Positions 28,082 to 37,873 of a DNA stretch of 46,949 nt are shown piece by piece. The position numbers and the translations under genes were made by a program. The stretch is from assembly GCA_017449065.1 (NCBI GenBank), contig JAFSKF010000036.1, positions 1 to 46,949 of the forward strand. Direction: 5' to 3'. This DNA is from Bacteroidales bacterium. Lineage in GTDB: Bacteria > Bacteroidota > Bacteroidia > Bacteroidales > UBA3663. The notes beneath the pieces were generated by a model, which was not told where the DNA came from, did not search any database, and saw only the letters and a list, made by a program, of their open reading frames with translations. Within the stretch, counting starts at the first letter, position 1; each line of letters begins with the position of its first letter.

Positions 28082-29716
28082 TTATTCAGTCTTCTTGTTA
28101 CGATTCAGAAACTTCTCTCTAAAATGCTGTCGGAACGGATTGGCGGCCAGTCCCACAGCTTCATCGTCGCGACGCTCTTTCATTGCGTGATGAACATATT
28201 TGTTCACCGCCCGTGCCACGATGCCATGTTTGGCAAGGAAACCAAACACCCGGCGTATCGTCCGGGTAAAGAAAATCTTGTAGGCATCCCAGTCGAACAG
28301 CGTCGAATCGTTGATTGCCCGCCACGTCAGGAATATACCGACCGGTGCCAGCACCATGCTCGAAAGCCACACACCTGCCCAAGGTTCCCATGCGCCATCG
28401 CGAGCCAGCTTGTATCCGCTGTTGTCAATCACAAAGTAGATGATGAAAAACACCACACTCACAATGACCGGTATGCCCAATCCGCCTTTCTTGATGATGG
28501 CCCCTAACGCCGCGCCAATGAAGAAGAATATAAGGCAACCGAACGACAAAGTGAACTTACGGTGTATCTCAATCTCGTGCAATGAACGCTCCTTGTATTC
28601 CTTCTTCTGCAAATCGTTGCGCGAATCGAAACTACGCACCACCGACTTACTGCGTTTCTCAGCCTCCCGACTTATCTGCGCCATTTGCGGAGCCTGCAAA
28701 GAGGCATAAATCGAATCGAGGTTGATCGGCATTTTCTGTTTCTCTGCCACCTGTTCGAAGAAAAGCGTATCGTTTCGCTTCTCTTCACGCACATTGCTGA
28801 AGTACGTACGTTGCACCAACTGCCGGCTATAAACCTTGTTGACCGAATCGATGCGGTTGTCCAGACTATCGACCGAAGCCACAAGCTGTTCCAGATTCTT
28901 GCCCACATGACGGGATGCAATCATCGATTCGTCGGTGCGCTGCAAATCGTTGTTGTAGGGAATGAATACTTCCTTCTCGACAAAGCTCTCACGTCGGTAC
29001 TGCGGATGTTTGTCATCCCTACGCTGACGGTTGTTTGCCTTGAAGGTTCCCACCTGCTCTCCTTGCCAAAGCGTAAGCTTCAGATGGTTGCCGTCGGGCA
29101 TGCTTTGCAAGCGGGCGGAATCGGCCACGGTAACAGTAGCATCCTCAATGTTCTGACCCGAAAAGATGTAGATAGTCACATCTTGCAGCAGACCCGTTTT
29201 CGGGTTCTTGTCGCGCACGTATATATTATAGGTATCCCCGGAATTTGTCTCCATTTTATAGAAGGTTCCTTTGGGGATCTCCAGTTCCGGCGATTTGTTC
29301 TTGATGCCAAACAGCAGACTGTACATCTTGGTGTTCGCTTTTGGCATCACATCGTTTTGGAAGAAGAATGCACCGATGGCCAAGGCTGTCACGAAGATGA
29401 TAAGCGGACGCATGATCTTCAGCAGCGAGATGCCAGATGCCTTCATGGCCAATAGCTCTAACGAGTCACCCAGGTTGCCAAAGGTCATCAGCGATGCCAA
29501 CAGCACAGCCAATGGAAGTGCCATTGGCAGGAAACTCATCGAAGCGTAGAAGAAGAGTTCTGCAATCACCCCAAGACTCAGACCCTTTCCGACAATCTCG
29601 TCCACCTGTTTCCATAAGAACTGCATCATAAAAATAAAAATGCAGATGGCAAACGTCATGACGAAGATCGGCAGGAAGGTCTGCAACATGAACGTGTATA
29701 TGCGCTTAATTCTCAT
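28082..29716 (-). CDS. LptF/LptG family lipopolysaccharide export permease
   Basis: This 544-residue YjgP/YjgQ-family membrane protein is part of the LptB2FG transporter that extracts LPS from the inner membrane. It has three N-terminal TM spans (about 10-110; FVMTFAICIFIFMMQFLW, FLPMALPLAVLLASLMT, IIFVTALAIGAFFF), a large periplasmic jellyroll domain (about 130-380) and three C-terminal spans (LSFGCLIFFFIGAALGAI, IPVIVSVVFFIIYFVI, WAGVWLSSMVLAPVGIF). The Bacteroidetes LptF/G proteins are often longer than the E. coli ones, as here. I cannot tell F from G by sequence alone. It starts 39 bases after the biotin carrier stop. Confidence 0.9.
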   Translation of the reverse strand: MRIKRIYTFMLQTFLPIFVMTFAICIFIFMMQFLWKQVDEIVGKGLSLGVIAELFFYASMSFLPMALPLAVLLASLMTFGNLGDSLELLAMKASGISLLKIMRPLIIFVTALAIGAFFFQNDVMPKANTKMYSLLFGIKNKSPELEIPKGTFYKMETNSGDTYNIYVRDKNPKTGLLQDVTIYIFSGQNIEDATVTVADSARLQSMPDGNHLKLTLWQGEQVGTFKANNRQRRDDKHPQYRRESFVEKEVFIPYNNDLQRTDESMIASRHVGKNLEQLVASVDSLDNRIDSVNKVYSRQLVQRTYFSNVREEKRNDTLFFEQVAEKQKMPINLDSIYASLQAPQMAQISREAEKRSKSVVRSFDSRNDLQKKEYKERSLHEIEIHRKFTLSFGCLIFFFIGAALGAIIKKGGLGIPVIVSVVFFIIYFVIDNSGYKLARDGAWEPWAGVWLSSMVLAPVGIFLTWRAINDSTLFDWDAYKIFFTRTIRRVFGFLAKHGIVARAVNKYVHHAMKERRDDEAVGLAANPFRQHFREKFLNRNKKTE

Positions 29717-29755
29717 TCTTCAAACGAGCCTACTTCTATAACGATTTTCCGAACC

Positions 29756-30190
29756 TTATTCAACCAGCAGCAGGTCAGCGCCCTCCAGGACATTGTCGCC
29801 CTTCTGCACATAAACGGCTTTCACAACACCATCCTTACCGCAGTTGATGTTGTTCTCCATCTTCATGGCTTCAAGCACCACAGCCACATCGCCGGCTTTC
29901 ACGCTCTGACCGACAGTCACAAGAACGTTCAGAACCGTTCCAGGCAGTGGAGACTTGGTGGCACCCGGAGCACTGGCTGCAGGTGCAGGAGATGCTGTTG
30001 GGGCAGCTGCAGGGGCAGCCGCTGCTGCCGGACGTGCAATGACAGGTTTCGGTTTCTCCGACTTCGGAGCCTCAGCCAGTTCCACCTGATAAGGCATGCC
30101 GTTCACCTCCACTTCCACCTGTTGTCCGTTCACATCCTTTACGGCAACCTCATACTCGTTGCCGTTGATTTTCATCTTATAGCTTTTCAT
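29756..30190 (-). CDS. Biotin carrier subunit of a methylmalonyl-CoA or oxaloacetate decarboxylase
   Basis: This 144-residue protein has an N-terminal beta domain (MKSYKMKINGNEYEVAVKD), a Pro/Ala-rich flexible linker (about 48-76) and a biotinyl domain with the biotinylation motif EAMKMEN (K near 108). Decarboxylated CO2 is carried on this biotin between the carboxyltransferase and the membrane pump. It follows oadG by 39 bases and is followed by lptF/G rather than by oadB. The same carrier type also serves carboxylases, but no biotin carboxylase gene is adjacent. Confidence 0.88.
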   Translation of the reverse strand: MKSYKMKINGNEYEVAVKDVNGQQVEVEVNGMPYQVELAEAPKSEKPKPVIARPAAAAAPAAAPTASPAPAASAPGATKSPLPGTVLNVLVTVGQSVKAGDVAVVLEAMKMENNINCGKDGVVKAVYVQKGDNVLEGADLLLVE

Positions 30191-30229
30191 ATTGTCGTTT
30201 TCAGTTTATCAGTACGACCTTTGTTTACA

Positions 30230-30730
30230 TTAAAACTTACGCAGCGGGCTACGTTTCTGGTTGTTACCGGCTCCGTTCCAGGCCGACACACTCGGCACCA
30301 GGGTCAGCACATCGCTCTCGCTGTCGTGCATGCCGTCCTCGTGCAGGAAAAGAGCCACTCCGATAGCAGCTGCCAGTTCCTCGTCGTGCACTTCCTCTCC
30401 GGTCTCGGCATCCACCACTTTTTCAATCTCGTTGCCTGCAGAATCGGTCTCTTTCTTCACGATGGTACGACGGCTTCGCTGCTCTTTGATGGTTTCGAGC
30501 TGCTTCTGGCGGTGGAACAGGGTCTTCATCCGATACAACAACGCCGTCACGCCCGAATAGGCATACTTGAAGCAAAGGAACAAAATCAGCAATGCGACAA
30601 ATACCACGCCCATCGAAATGACAGCCATAATCCAGCCATAAGGATCGTGTTCCCGGAAGATTTCCGCATTGCTTGCCAGCATCGGTGTGACACTGGCCAG
30701 CAATACAGCTATGACAAATAGTTTCTTCAT
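30230..30730 (-). CDS. OadG-type gamma subunit of a sodium-pumping decarboxylase
   Basis: This is a membrane-anchored subunit of about 166 residues with an N-terminal signal-like segment (MKKLFVIAVLLASVTPMLA), one TM span (AVISMGVVFVALLILFLCF) and a charged tail with EKVVDAETGEEVHDEELAAAIGVAL, the pattern of Bacteroidetes OadG proteins that anchor the carboxyltransferase to the pump. The start at 30730 is chosen for the signal segment; an ATG at 30739 is three residues longer, and the upstream extension to 30814 runs into mmdA and is unlikely. It sits between mmdA and the biotin carrier. Confidence 0.8.
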   Translation of the reverse strand: MKKLFVIAVLLASVTPMLASNAEIFREHDPYGWIMAVISMGVVFVALLILFLCFKYAYSGVTALLYRMKTLFHRQKQLETIKEQRSRRTIVKKETDSAGNEIEKVVDAETGEEVHDEELAAAIGVALFLHEDGMHDSESDVLTLVPSVSAWNGAGNNQKRSPLRKF

Positions 30731-30749
30731 TGAAAACATTTTTAACGGA

Positions 30750-32312
30750 TTACAATGGCAGATTATCGTGCTTCTTGGCAGGATTCTCCACGCGTTTGTT
30801 GTGCAGCTTCTCAAGGGCGCGAATCACGCGGAAACGGGTGTTGCGCGGTTCTATCACATCGTCGATGTAACCCTTGTGTGCAGCATCGTACGGATTGCAG
30901 AACAAGTCTTCGTACTCCTTCTTCTTTTCAGCTGTGATGGCAGCCTTCTCTTCGGGAGTTTCTGCGGCTTTCAGTTCTTTGCCATACAGCACCTCGACAG
31001 CACCACCCGAACCCATCACGGCAATTTCTGCTGATGGCCAAGCGTAATTGATGTCGCCGCGCAGCTGCTTGCAGCTCATCACGATGTGCGACCCGCCATA
31101 CGACTTGCGCAGGGTAACAGTCACCTTCGGAACAGTGCTCTCACCGTAAGCATACAGCAACTTGGCACCGTGGTCGATCACACCGTTGTATTCCTGACCG
31201 GTTCCAGGCAGGAAGCCCGGCACATCCACCAGTGTCACCAACGGAATGTTGAAGGCATCGCAGAAGCGCACGAAACGGGCGGCCTTGCGACTGGCGTTGC
31301 TGTCCAGACAGCCTGCCATCACTTTCGGTTGGTTGGCCACCACGCCTACGCTCTGTCCGTTCATACGGGCAAAACCGACGATGATGTTCTTTGCCCAATT
31401 GGCATGTACCTCGAAGAACTCGCCGCCATCCACGACGGCTGCAATCACCTGATACATGTCGTAGGCCTGATTGGCGCTCTCAGGAATAATCTCGTTCAGA
31501 AGGTCTTCCTTGCGGTCGATCGGATCGGTGCACTCCACACGCGGAGCCTCTTCCATATTGTTCTGCGGCAAGTAGCTTAGCAAAGTGCGTACCATGGTGA
31601 TCGCCTCTTCCTCGTTCTCAGCTGCGAAGTGAGCCACGCCCGACTTCGAGCTATGCACGGTAGCACCGCCCAACGATTCCTGATCGACCACTTCGCCAAG
31701 CACTTCCTTCACTACCTTCGGACCGGTCAGGAACATGTAGCTGGAGTTCTTGACCATCATCACGAAGTCGGTCAGCGCCGGGCTATATACCGAACCGCCG
31801 GCACAAGGACCCATGATCACGCTGATCTGTGGAATCACACCCGATGCCAGAATATTGCGCTCGAAGATCTCACCGAAACCGGCCATCGAAGCAATACCCT
31901 CCTGAATACGCGCACCTCCCGAATCGTTCAGTCCGATCACCGGAGCACCTACGCGCATGGCCATATCCATGATCTTGCAGATTTTCTCGGCCATGGTGAC
32001 GCTCAGCGAGCCACCCGACACCGTGAAGTCCTGTGCAAAGAGGAACACCAGTCGTCCGCCAATGGTTGCCGAACCTGTTACGACACCATCACCGAAAGGA
32101 TGACTCTTATCGGTACCGAAGTTGGTACAACGATGAATGAGGAACATGTCATACTCCTCGAACGAACCCGGGTCAACCAGAGCCTCGATACGTTCGCGAG
32201 CAGTCATCTTACCCTTAGCATGCTGGGCCTCGATGCGCTTCTCTCCACCGCCCAGGCGGGCGGTTTCGCGGTTTTTGATCAGTTCCTGTATTTTCTGTAA
32301 TTGTACTGACAT
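30750..32312 (-). CDS. mmdA: Methylmalonyl-CoA decarboxylase carboxyltransferase subunit
   Basis: This 520-residue acyl-CoA carboxyltransferase belongs to the MmdA/PccB family. It has N- and C-terminal crotonase-type halves with [35 protein letters not shown], the oxyanion segment [17 protein letters not shown] and [12 protein letters not shown]. With the adjacent OadG and biotin carrier it would transfer CO2 from methylmalonyl-CoA to biotin, in the succinate-propionate pathway. A propionyl-CoA carboxylase role is an alternative but OadG argues for decarboxylase. The beta subunit gene oadB and the epimerase gene are not in the window. Confidence 0.9.
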   Translation of the reverse strand: MSVQLQKIQELIKNRETARLGGGEKRIEAQHAKGKMTARERIEALVDPGSFEEYDMFLIHRCTNFGTDKSHPFGDGVVTGSATIGGRLVFLFAQDFTVSGGSLSVTMAEKICKIMDMAMRVGAPVIGLNDSGGARIQEGIASMAGFGEIFERNILASGVIPQISVIMGPCAGGSVYSPALTDFVMMVKNSSYMFLTGPKVVKEVLGEVVDQESLGGATVHSSKSGVAHFAAENEEEAITMVRTLLSYLPQNNMEEAPRVECTDPIDRKEDLLNEIIPESANQAYDMYQVIAAVVDGGEFFEVHANWAKNIIVGFARMNGQSVGVVANQPKVMAGCLDSNASRKAARFVRFCDAFNIPLVTLVDVPGFLPGTGQEYNGVIDHGAKLLYAYGESTVPKVTVTLRKSYGGSHIVMSCKQLRGDINYAWPSAEIAVMGSGGAVEVLYGKELKAAETPEEKAAITAEKKKEYEDLFCNPYDAAHKGYIDDVIEPRNTRFRVIRALEKLHNKRVENPAKKHDNLPL

Positions 32313-32377
32313 AAGCTTGTTTTTAGTTTTGATAAATAAAGAAAGGTACGCGTGCGCACGAAAAGCAAGATGCAGGA

Positions 32378-33109
32378 TTACTCCTCACCCTCTTCCTTGA
32401 TGTTGGTGAAGACGTTGGTTACATCGTCATCCTCATCGAACTTGTCGAGCAGCTTCTGCAAGGTAGCACGCTGTTCCTCGTTAACCTCCTTGGTGTCGTT
32501 AGGAATACGCACGAACTCAGCGCTTTCAATCTCGAAACCATTGCTCTCGAAATACTGCTGCATCTGTGCGTATGCCTCATATTCGCCGTAAGCGGTGATG
32601 GTCTTCTCCTCCTCATCGTAGTAAAGCTCATCCACACCGAAGTCGATCAGTTCCAATTCGAGTTCCTCCATATCGACACCCTCTTTGGCCTTCACGGTAA
32701 ATACGGCCTTGCGCGAGAACAGGAAGCTCAACGAACCTGTGGTGCCCAGTGTACCACCGAATTTGGTGAAGTAGGAACGTACGTTAGCCACAGTACGGGT
32801 ATTGTTGTCGGTGGCAGTCTCCACCACAATGGCAATACCGAATGGGCCGTATCCTTCGTAAGTGATCTCCTTATAATCGCCGCCACCGGCTTCGCTGCCT
32901 TTCTTAATGGCACGATCGATGGTATCTTTAGGCATACTTGCCGACTTGGCGCTGGCAATCAGGGTACGCAGACGACTGTTGTTGTCCGGATCCGGACCCG
33001 ATGCCTTTACACACATGGTGATTTCCTTACTCAGTTTCGAGAACATTTTACTGTTCTTGCTATTACGAGCCATAATACGGGCTTTACGATACTCAAATGC
33101 TCTTCCCAT
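32378..33109 (-). CDS. YebC/PmpR family protein
   Basis: This 243-residue product has the YebC/PmpR core: [25 protein letters not shown] in two parts, [61 protein letters not shown] and the [17 protein letters not shown] segment. Relatives act as transcription regulators, and more recently as translation factors that relieve ribosome stalling at proline runs; which holds here is not visible. The C-terminus ends acidic ([19 protein letters not shown]). It lies between pheT (77-base gap) and mmdA (65-base gap). Confidence 0.93.
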   Translation of the reverse strand: MGRAFEYRKARIMARNSKNSKMFSKLSKEITMCVKASGPDPDNNSRLRTLIASAKSASMPKDTIDRAIKKGSEAGGGDYKEITYEGYGPFGIAIVVETATDNNTRTVANVRSYFTKFGGTLGTTGSLSFLFSRKAVFTVKAKEGVDMEELELELIDFGVDELYYDEEEKTITAYGEYEAYAQMQQYFESNGFEIESAEFVRIPNDTKEVNEEQRATLQKLLDKFDEDDDVTNVFTNIKEEGEE

Positions 33110-33186
33110 AACAATTCAAAAATTTCTTATTTTTTTATTTTGATTTTACAATGATTTTCTTTTGTTTCATAGGCTGGAAGCCGCTC

Positions 33187-35778
33187 TTAACGGAGCGTGG
33201 CTCCCAACTTGGTTTCGAATGCCTTGATGAACTTCTGCATCAGGTTGTCAATCTGCTTATCGACCAAAGTCTTCTCGGTATCCTGAATGATGAGCGAAAT
33301 GGCATACGACTTCTTGCCTTCCGGCAGGTTCTTGCCCTCATATACATCAAACAGGTTGACGCTCTGCAACAGACGGCGGTCGGTTTCGTAGGCCACCTTC
33401 TCGATGTCCGCGAAACGCACGGAGTTATCGACCAGCAACGCCAAGTCGCGCTTCACTGGCGGGAACTTCGAGATCTCTTCCTGCTGTACGTTCACCTTGG
33501 CTGTTTCCTTCATCAGCACCTTCCAATCCATGTCGGCATAGTAAACCTCCTGTTCAATATCGAACTTCTTCAGGATCTTGTTCGATACGATGCCTAAGGT
33601 TGCCAGCACCTTGCCATTGGCTGAAGCAATCTCCAGACCGACGGCGAAGATGTCGTTGTTGAACTGGCGCTGACGCAGGCTGTTCGACAGGCCCAAACGG
33701 CGCAGGATGTTCAGCACGGCAGCTTTCAGTTCGAACACCGAAGCCTTCTGGTCGGCGTGTGCCCATGAGTTGCTGGCGCGGTTACCGGTCAGCCACAAGG
33801 CCAAGTGCGATTCTTCCTTGTAACCGGCCAATGCACGACCCTCCTGCTGCACCTGCAAGGCTGTCTTTTCGCCACTGGTCACTTCGTTGTTCACGGCTGC
33901 CTGTTTCTCTGCGTTATAGAACTGTGTGTTGCCAAATTCATAGAAGCGCAGGTTGGCGTTCTTGAAGTTGATGTTGCGGATGATGCTCTGCAAACCACCG
34001 AACAGCAGGGTCTGACGCAGCACGTTCAAATCGCCCGACAACGGGTTCATCACATGCACGAGCTTATCAGCCGGGAAGCTCTCTAAGTCTTTGTAGAAGG
34101 CTTCTGCGGTGAGCGAGTTACAGAGAATCTCGCTATAGCCGGCACCAGTCAGCTGCTCAGAAATCAGCTGCTGCAGCTTGTTGTTGATATCGGTCTGTGT
34201 CTTATTTTGGGCACTGGTGTGTACGCTTTCCGGCAGTTCCACACGATCGTAGCCGTAAATGCGGAGGATATCCTCAATCACGTCGCAGTCGCGGGTAACA
34301 TCCACACGGTAGTTCGGAATCTGAATCTTCACACCCTCAGCGTTCTCTTCCAGGATCTGCATCTCCAAGAGACCCAGAATCTGCTTCACGCGCTCCACTG
34401 GAATATCGATACCGCTCAAGCCGTTCACACGCTTGTAGGTCAAATCGACTACCGCCGGCTGGGCTTTCTCTGGATAGACTTCCACGATGTCACCCACGAT
34501 ATGACCGCCGGCCAGTTCCTTCACCAAGAGGGCAGCGCGACGCAAGGCATAGGGCAGGTTGTTGATGTCGATGCCGCGCTCGTAGCGGAACGAAGCATCT
34601 GTCGAGAGCTGCTGGCGACGGGCGGTCTTGCGCACCCAAGTCGGATGGAAGTAGGCGCACTCCAGGAAAACGTTCTTCGTCTCGGTAGTGGTGCCGCTCT
34701 CCAAGCCTCCGAAAACACCGGCGATGCACATCGGTGCCTCGGCATTGCAGATCATCAGATCGCGTTCGCCCAGTTTGTGCTCGTTCCCGTCCAAGGTCAC
34801 GAACTTGGTTCCTTCCGGGCAAGTCTTCACTACAATCTGACGACCCTTGATCTTGTCGTAATCGAAGGTGTGCATTGGCACGCAGGTCTCATGCAGGATG
34901 AAGTTCGTAATATCGACAATATTGTTAATCGGGCGGAGTCCGATAGACTGTAAGCGGTTCTTCAGCCATTCGGGCGACTCCTTGACGGTCACGCCCTCGA
35001 TGGTGATACCTGAATAACGCGGACAGGCCTCGGTATTCTCCACCTTCAGGGTAACCGGTTGAATGGTTGCCGGCACTTTCTTGTCAGCTTCCAAAGCGGC
35101 ATCGAAAGCATCGACAGAAGGCTTCACCAACTCGTGAGGCAGATCGTGGGCACCCAAATAGGCATTCAGATCGCGAGCCACACCGTAATGGCTGGCTGCA
35201 TCAATGCGGTTAGGAGTGATATCGACGGCGATCTGATAATCGCTCTCCACATGATAGTATTCGGATGCCGACATACCTACGGGTGTTTCAGCAGGCAGCA
35301 CGATGATACCGGCGTGGTCGGTACCGACACCGATTTCGTCTTCTGCGCAAATCATGCCGTTCGAAGGAACGCCGCGCAGTTTGGCTTTCTTGATGGTGAA
35401 CTCCTGATCTCCGTCGTAAAGTACGGTGCCCAACGTGGCAACAATTACTTTCTGACCTGCAGCAACATTCGGTGCACCGCACACAATCTGTGCAATCACA
35501 TGACCTTCCGCACTCAGCTCACAGTTCTGCCCGTAGGCATCCTTCACCCACTGGGCATCGCCAAGATCGACGGTGGTCACATGCATGTGGTCGGAATCCG
35601 GATGTGGTTCGCAGGTCAGCACGTGACCTACCACAAGACCTTTCAAACCGCCCTTGATGGTTTCAATTTCCTCTACGCCCTCGGTTTCGAGACCGATAGA
35701 AGTCAAGGCTGCCGAAGTCTGCTCCGGAGTGAGATCGAACTTCAGGTAATCCTTCAGCCATTTGTAAGAAATATTCAT
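33187..35778 (-). CDS. pheT: Phenylalanyl-tRNA synthetase beta subunit
   Basis: PheT pairs with PheS to charge tRNA-Phe. The 863-residue product has the N-terminal tRNA-binding OB domain (about 40-155, GLVVGHVLTCEPHPDSDHMHV), the B3/B4 editing region, B5 domain, a catalytic-like core with VPMHTFDYDKIKGRQIV, and the C-terminal FDX-ACB domain (FPPVKRDLALLVDNSVRF). It is a little longer than I expect for the family, with a polar loop (NAEKQAAVNNEVTSGEKTAL and following residues) before the WLTGNRASNSWAHADQK segment. pheS is not in the window. Upstream of it the core genome gives way to the accessory region. Confidence 0.96.
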   Translation of the reverse strand: MNISYKWLKDYLKFDLTPEQTSAALTSIGLETEGVEEIETIKGGLKGLVVGHVLTCEPHPDSDHMHVTTVDLGDAQWVKDAYGQNCELSAEGHVIAQIVCGAPNVAAGQKVIVATLGTVLYDGDQEFTIKKAKLRGVPSNGMICAEDEIGVGTDHAGIIVLPAETPVGMSASEYYHVESDYQIAVDITPNRIDAASHYGVARDLNAYLGAHDLPHELVKPSVDAFDAALEADKKVPATIQPVTLKVENTEACPRYSGITIEGVTVKESPEWLKNRLQSIGLRPINNIVDITNFILHETCVPMHTFDYDKIKGRQIVVKTCPEGTKFVTLDGNEHKLGERDLMICNAEAPMCIAGVFGGLESGTTTETKNVFLECAYFHPTWVRKTARRQQLSTDASFRYERGIDINNLPYALRRAALLVKELAGGHIVGDIVEVYPEKAQPAVVDLTYKRVNGLSGIDIPVERVKQILGLLEMQILEENAEGVKIQIPNYRVDVTRDCDVIEDILRIYGYDRVELPESVHTSAQNKTQTDINNKLQQLISEQLTGAGYSEILCNSLTAEAFYKDLESFPADKLVHVMNPLSGDLNVLRQTLLFGGLQSIIRNINFKNANLRFYEFGNTQFYNAEKQAAVNNEVTSGEKTALQVQQEGRALAGYKEESHLALWLTGNRASNSWAHADQKASVFELKAAVLNILRRLGLSNSLRQRQFNNDIFAVGLEIASANGKVLATLGIVSNKILKKFDIEQEVYYADMDWKVLMKETAKVNVQQEEISKFPPVKRDLALLVDNSVRFADIEKVAYETDRRLLQSVNLFDVYEGKNLPEGKKSYAISLIIQDTEKTLVDKQIDNLMQKFIKAFETKLGATLR

Positions 35779-35857
35779 ATCGTTTTGTTGATTTTAAAAT
35801 ATTTTCGTTTTCGCAGATTTGTCTCCGAAAAGGATATATTTTCCGCACAAACCCGCG

Positions 35858-35892
35858 CAAATTTACAAATTTCCTATGAAATCACAAAAAAT
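35858..35892 (-). promoter_or_regulatory. Promoter of pheT
   Basis: On the minus strand a -7 box TAAATTTG (35865 to 35858) is preceded by a TTTTTTGTG -33-like run near 35884-35892, spacing about 19 bases. The coding start is at 35778, so the leader is about 75 bases. Confidence 0.5.
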
Positions 35893-35906
35893 ACACCCTA
35901 CTTTTT

Positions 35907-35934
35907 AATGGGTCAGAATGCATTTTAACCCATT
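35907..35934. terminator. Hairpin between pheT and the broken restriction cluster
   Basis: AATGGGT (35907-35913) and ACCCATT (35928-35934) form a 7-bp perfect stem with a 14-base loop, flanked by T-runs on both sides. It is the only clear hairpin in this 224-base gap. It may terminate the leftward transcript of the Res remnant before the pheT promoter. Confidence 0.45.
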
Positions 35935-36002
35935 TTGCCAAGTAGAGTGTAGAGATAGAAAGCGCCTAAATGCGATTTTCGCGTTTCTTGCAAGACAAAA
36001 AA

Positions 36003-36518
36003 CTACTGCAATTTCGCCATCACTTTCAGCAGATTGTCGTAGCTGTCCACTTCATGATAGCGCACCTTGTTTGTTGACATTTCGTTAAAGAGTTTCTTGG
36101 CACAATCAATCTTTGCCTTTTCCACGCCTTTCAGCTGCATGGAGTCCATCGAGCCCTTGGTTTCTGCAATAAATAAGATGTGCTTCACGCCCATATTGTC
36201 GTGGAAGGCAATGGCCCAGTCGGGCGCATAGTTGCCCACTGGCGTGGGAATCTTAAGCGTGCGAGGCAGTTTGGCATACACACAGACTTCTGCCGCACTG
36301 TCCATTTCTTCCGCAAACTTACGTTCTCCCTGACTGTCCGTAAACACATAATCCAAAATGTGCTTTTTGGCAGGATAGGCCTTATCCACCGTCTGCCGGC
36401 TCTTCTCCTGTGTGAAGATGTCTGTATCGTAGGTCTGCTCGGTGCGGTTATAACTGATATGCTCCACAATCATCGTGGCCTTCTGCTCCCTGATGATGAA
36501 CTTCATTTTCTTTATCAA
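36003..36518 (-). pseudogene. C-terminal remnant of a type III restriction endonuclease subunit (Res)
   Basis: The 171-residue reading frame matches only the last part of type III Res proteins: FIIREQKATMIVEHISYNRT, YDTDIFTQEKSRQT, KKHILDYVFTDSQGERKFAEEMD, and the PD-(D/E)XK nuclease core (APDWAIAF then LFIAETKGSMDSMQL, with D, E and K in place). Full Res proteins are around 900-1000 residues, with an SF2 helicase part at the front; none of it is present. Upstream of residue 1 the frame hits a stop four codons back, and the DNA belongs to the AAA ATPase gene in another frame (overlap 36448-36518). The first codon is TTG; the first ATG is at KMKF. It is probably a non-functional leftover, though a free nuclease domain cannot be excluded. 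Confidence 0.85.
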
Positions 36519-37812
36519 TATATGCCTTTATACTGTACAGTGGAATATTTTCCATCCACCCCTGGTCAATATATGGTTTCATGGAGCAACGCAAGCCCTT
36601 CAGATGCTTGTCAGCATGGTCTGTCCTGATGAACTGCGCCAGCGACTTGCTCTTGACGTTCTCCTCGGCCTTTACCTCTATGGGTACCAACCGCTGCTCC
36701 GTCTGCACGAGGAAGTCTATCTCCAGCGTTGAATGTTCCTTGCTGAAATAATAGATACCCATGTCATCGGATCCTTTCAGTTGTTCCATTACATAGTTCT
36801 CTGTGAATGCTCCCTTGAATTCCGTAAAGACGTCATTTTGGGTGAGCATCAGTCCGGGACTGGCATTGCTGAGAGCCCCCAACAACCCGACATCCAGAAA
36901 AAAGAGCTTGAAGGCATCGAAATCCTCATAGAACTTCAGCGGTAGCTCCGGAGTCTTGCATCGGTGTACTTTGTAGGCCAATCCGGCATCCACGAGCCAT
37001 TGGATGGCGACTTCGAAATCCTTGGCGCGTCCGCCGTTTCTCACAGCCCCGTATATGAATTTCTTATTCTTCTTGGCCAGCTGGGCAGGGATGCTGTTCC
37101 ACACCATCCTGATGCGTTCCGCTTCCGCTCCCGCATGTTTTGACATGTCGCTCGCATACGATGACAGAATCCTGTTCTGTATCCTTCTTACCCTCTGAAC
37201 ATCCTGATGGGTTGTCCAGTCCAATACAGCCTCCGGCATTCCCCCGACATAGAAGTATTGGCGCAGCAGGTCCTTCAGCAAATGGTCGAACGGAACGAAT
37301 GAGTCCCATTCGCAGTCGGCCACGATTTTGGCAAGCTTCTCATTCCACTTGGCACAGATGAACTCATCGAATGTCATGGGGTACAGGCGCAGCATGTCGG
37401 TTTTCCCCACCGGGTAAGACTCCCCCGGATGATGCACCACGCCCAACAGGGAACCCGCGACCGCAACATGCTGTTCGGGCGCATTCTCACAGAAATACTT
37501 CAGCGAAGTTATGCCATTGGGGGCATCCTGTATTTCATCAAAGACAATCAATGTCCGGCCAGCTCTCACTTGCTGTCCGGTATTGGCCTCCACATCGCGT
37601 ATGATGCGGTCTGGTTTCAGGTCCTGCAGAAACAATGTCTTGGCGAAATTGTCATCGGAGCAGTTGATATACACGAAATTCTCGTATTCTGCTTTTCCGA
37701 ACTCTTTCAGCAGCCAGGTCTTGCCGACCTGACGGGCACCTTCCAGGATGAGGGGTTTCCGGCTTACATCGTTTTTCCAACTTAACAATGAGTTGAATAG
37801 ATTTCTTTTCAT
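36448..37812 (-). CDS. AAA ATPase with DUF4143 domain
   Basis: This 454-residue ATPase has Walker A GARQVGKT (25-32), Walker B LIVFDE (88-93), sensor AVAGSLLG, the LYPMTFDEF motif, and a C-terminal DUF4143 region with a PD-(D/E)XK-like core (LEIDFLVQTEQRLVPIEVKAEE in two parts). Such ATPases are frequent in multiple copies in Bacteroidales genomes; their role is not established. The family usually ends near MENIPLYSIKAYI; here about 22 more residues (DKENEVHHQGAEGHDDCGAYQL) come from Res DNA read in another frame, so the gene lost its own stop in the recombination that removed the front of res. It has its own promoter and a repeat array upstream. Confidence 0.9.
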   Translation of the reverse strand: MKRNLFNSLLSWKNDVSRKPLILEGARQVGKTWLLKEFGKAEYENFVYINCSDDNFAKTLFLQDLKPDRIIRDVEANTGQQVRAGRTLIVFDEIQDAPNGITSLKYFCENAPEQHVAVAGSLLGVVHHPGESYPVGKTDMLRLYPMTFDEFICAKWNEKLAKIVADCEWDSFVPFDHLLKDLLRQYFYVGGMPEAVLDWTTHQDVQRVRRIQNRILSSYASDMSKHAGAEAERIRMVWNSIPAQLAKKNKKFIYGAVRNGGRAKDFEVAIQWLVDAGLAYKVHRCKTPELPLKFYEDFDAFKLFFLDVGLLGALSNASPGLMLTQNDVFTEFKGAFTENYVMEQLKGSDDMGIYYFSKEHSTLEIDFLVQTEQRLVPIEVKAEENVKSKSLAQFIRTDHADKHLKGLRCSMKPYIDQGWMENIPLYSIKAYIDKENEVHHQGAEGHDDCGAYQL

Positions 37813-37836
37813 TTTTGCGTTTATTTAAATTTGCCG

Positions 37837-37869
37837 CAAAGATACGCATTTTTCGCGGAATATCCAAAT
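37837..37869 (-). promoter_or_regulatory. Promoter of the DUF4143 ATPase
   Basis: On the minus strand a -7 box TATCTTTG (37844 to 37837) is preceded by a TTTGG-like -33 element near 37864-37868 with about 20 bases between. The ATG is at 37812, giving a short leader. Confidence 0.6.
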
Positions 37870-37873
37870 ATTT

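Noticed and set aside
30731..30814. N-terminal extension of oadG to 30814
   Set aside because: The extension overlaps mmdA coding sequence in another frame and lacks a signal-like segment; the start at 30730 fits the family.
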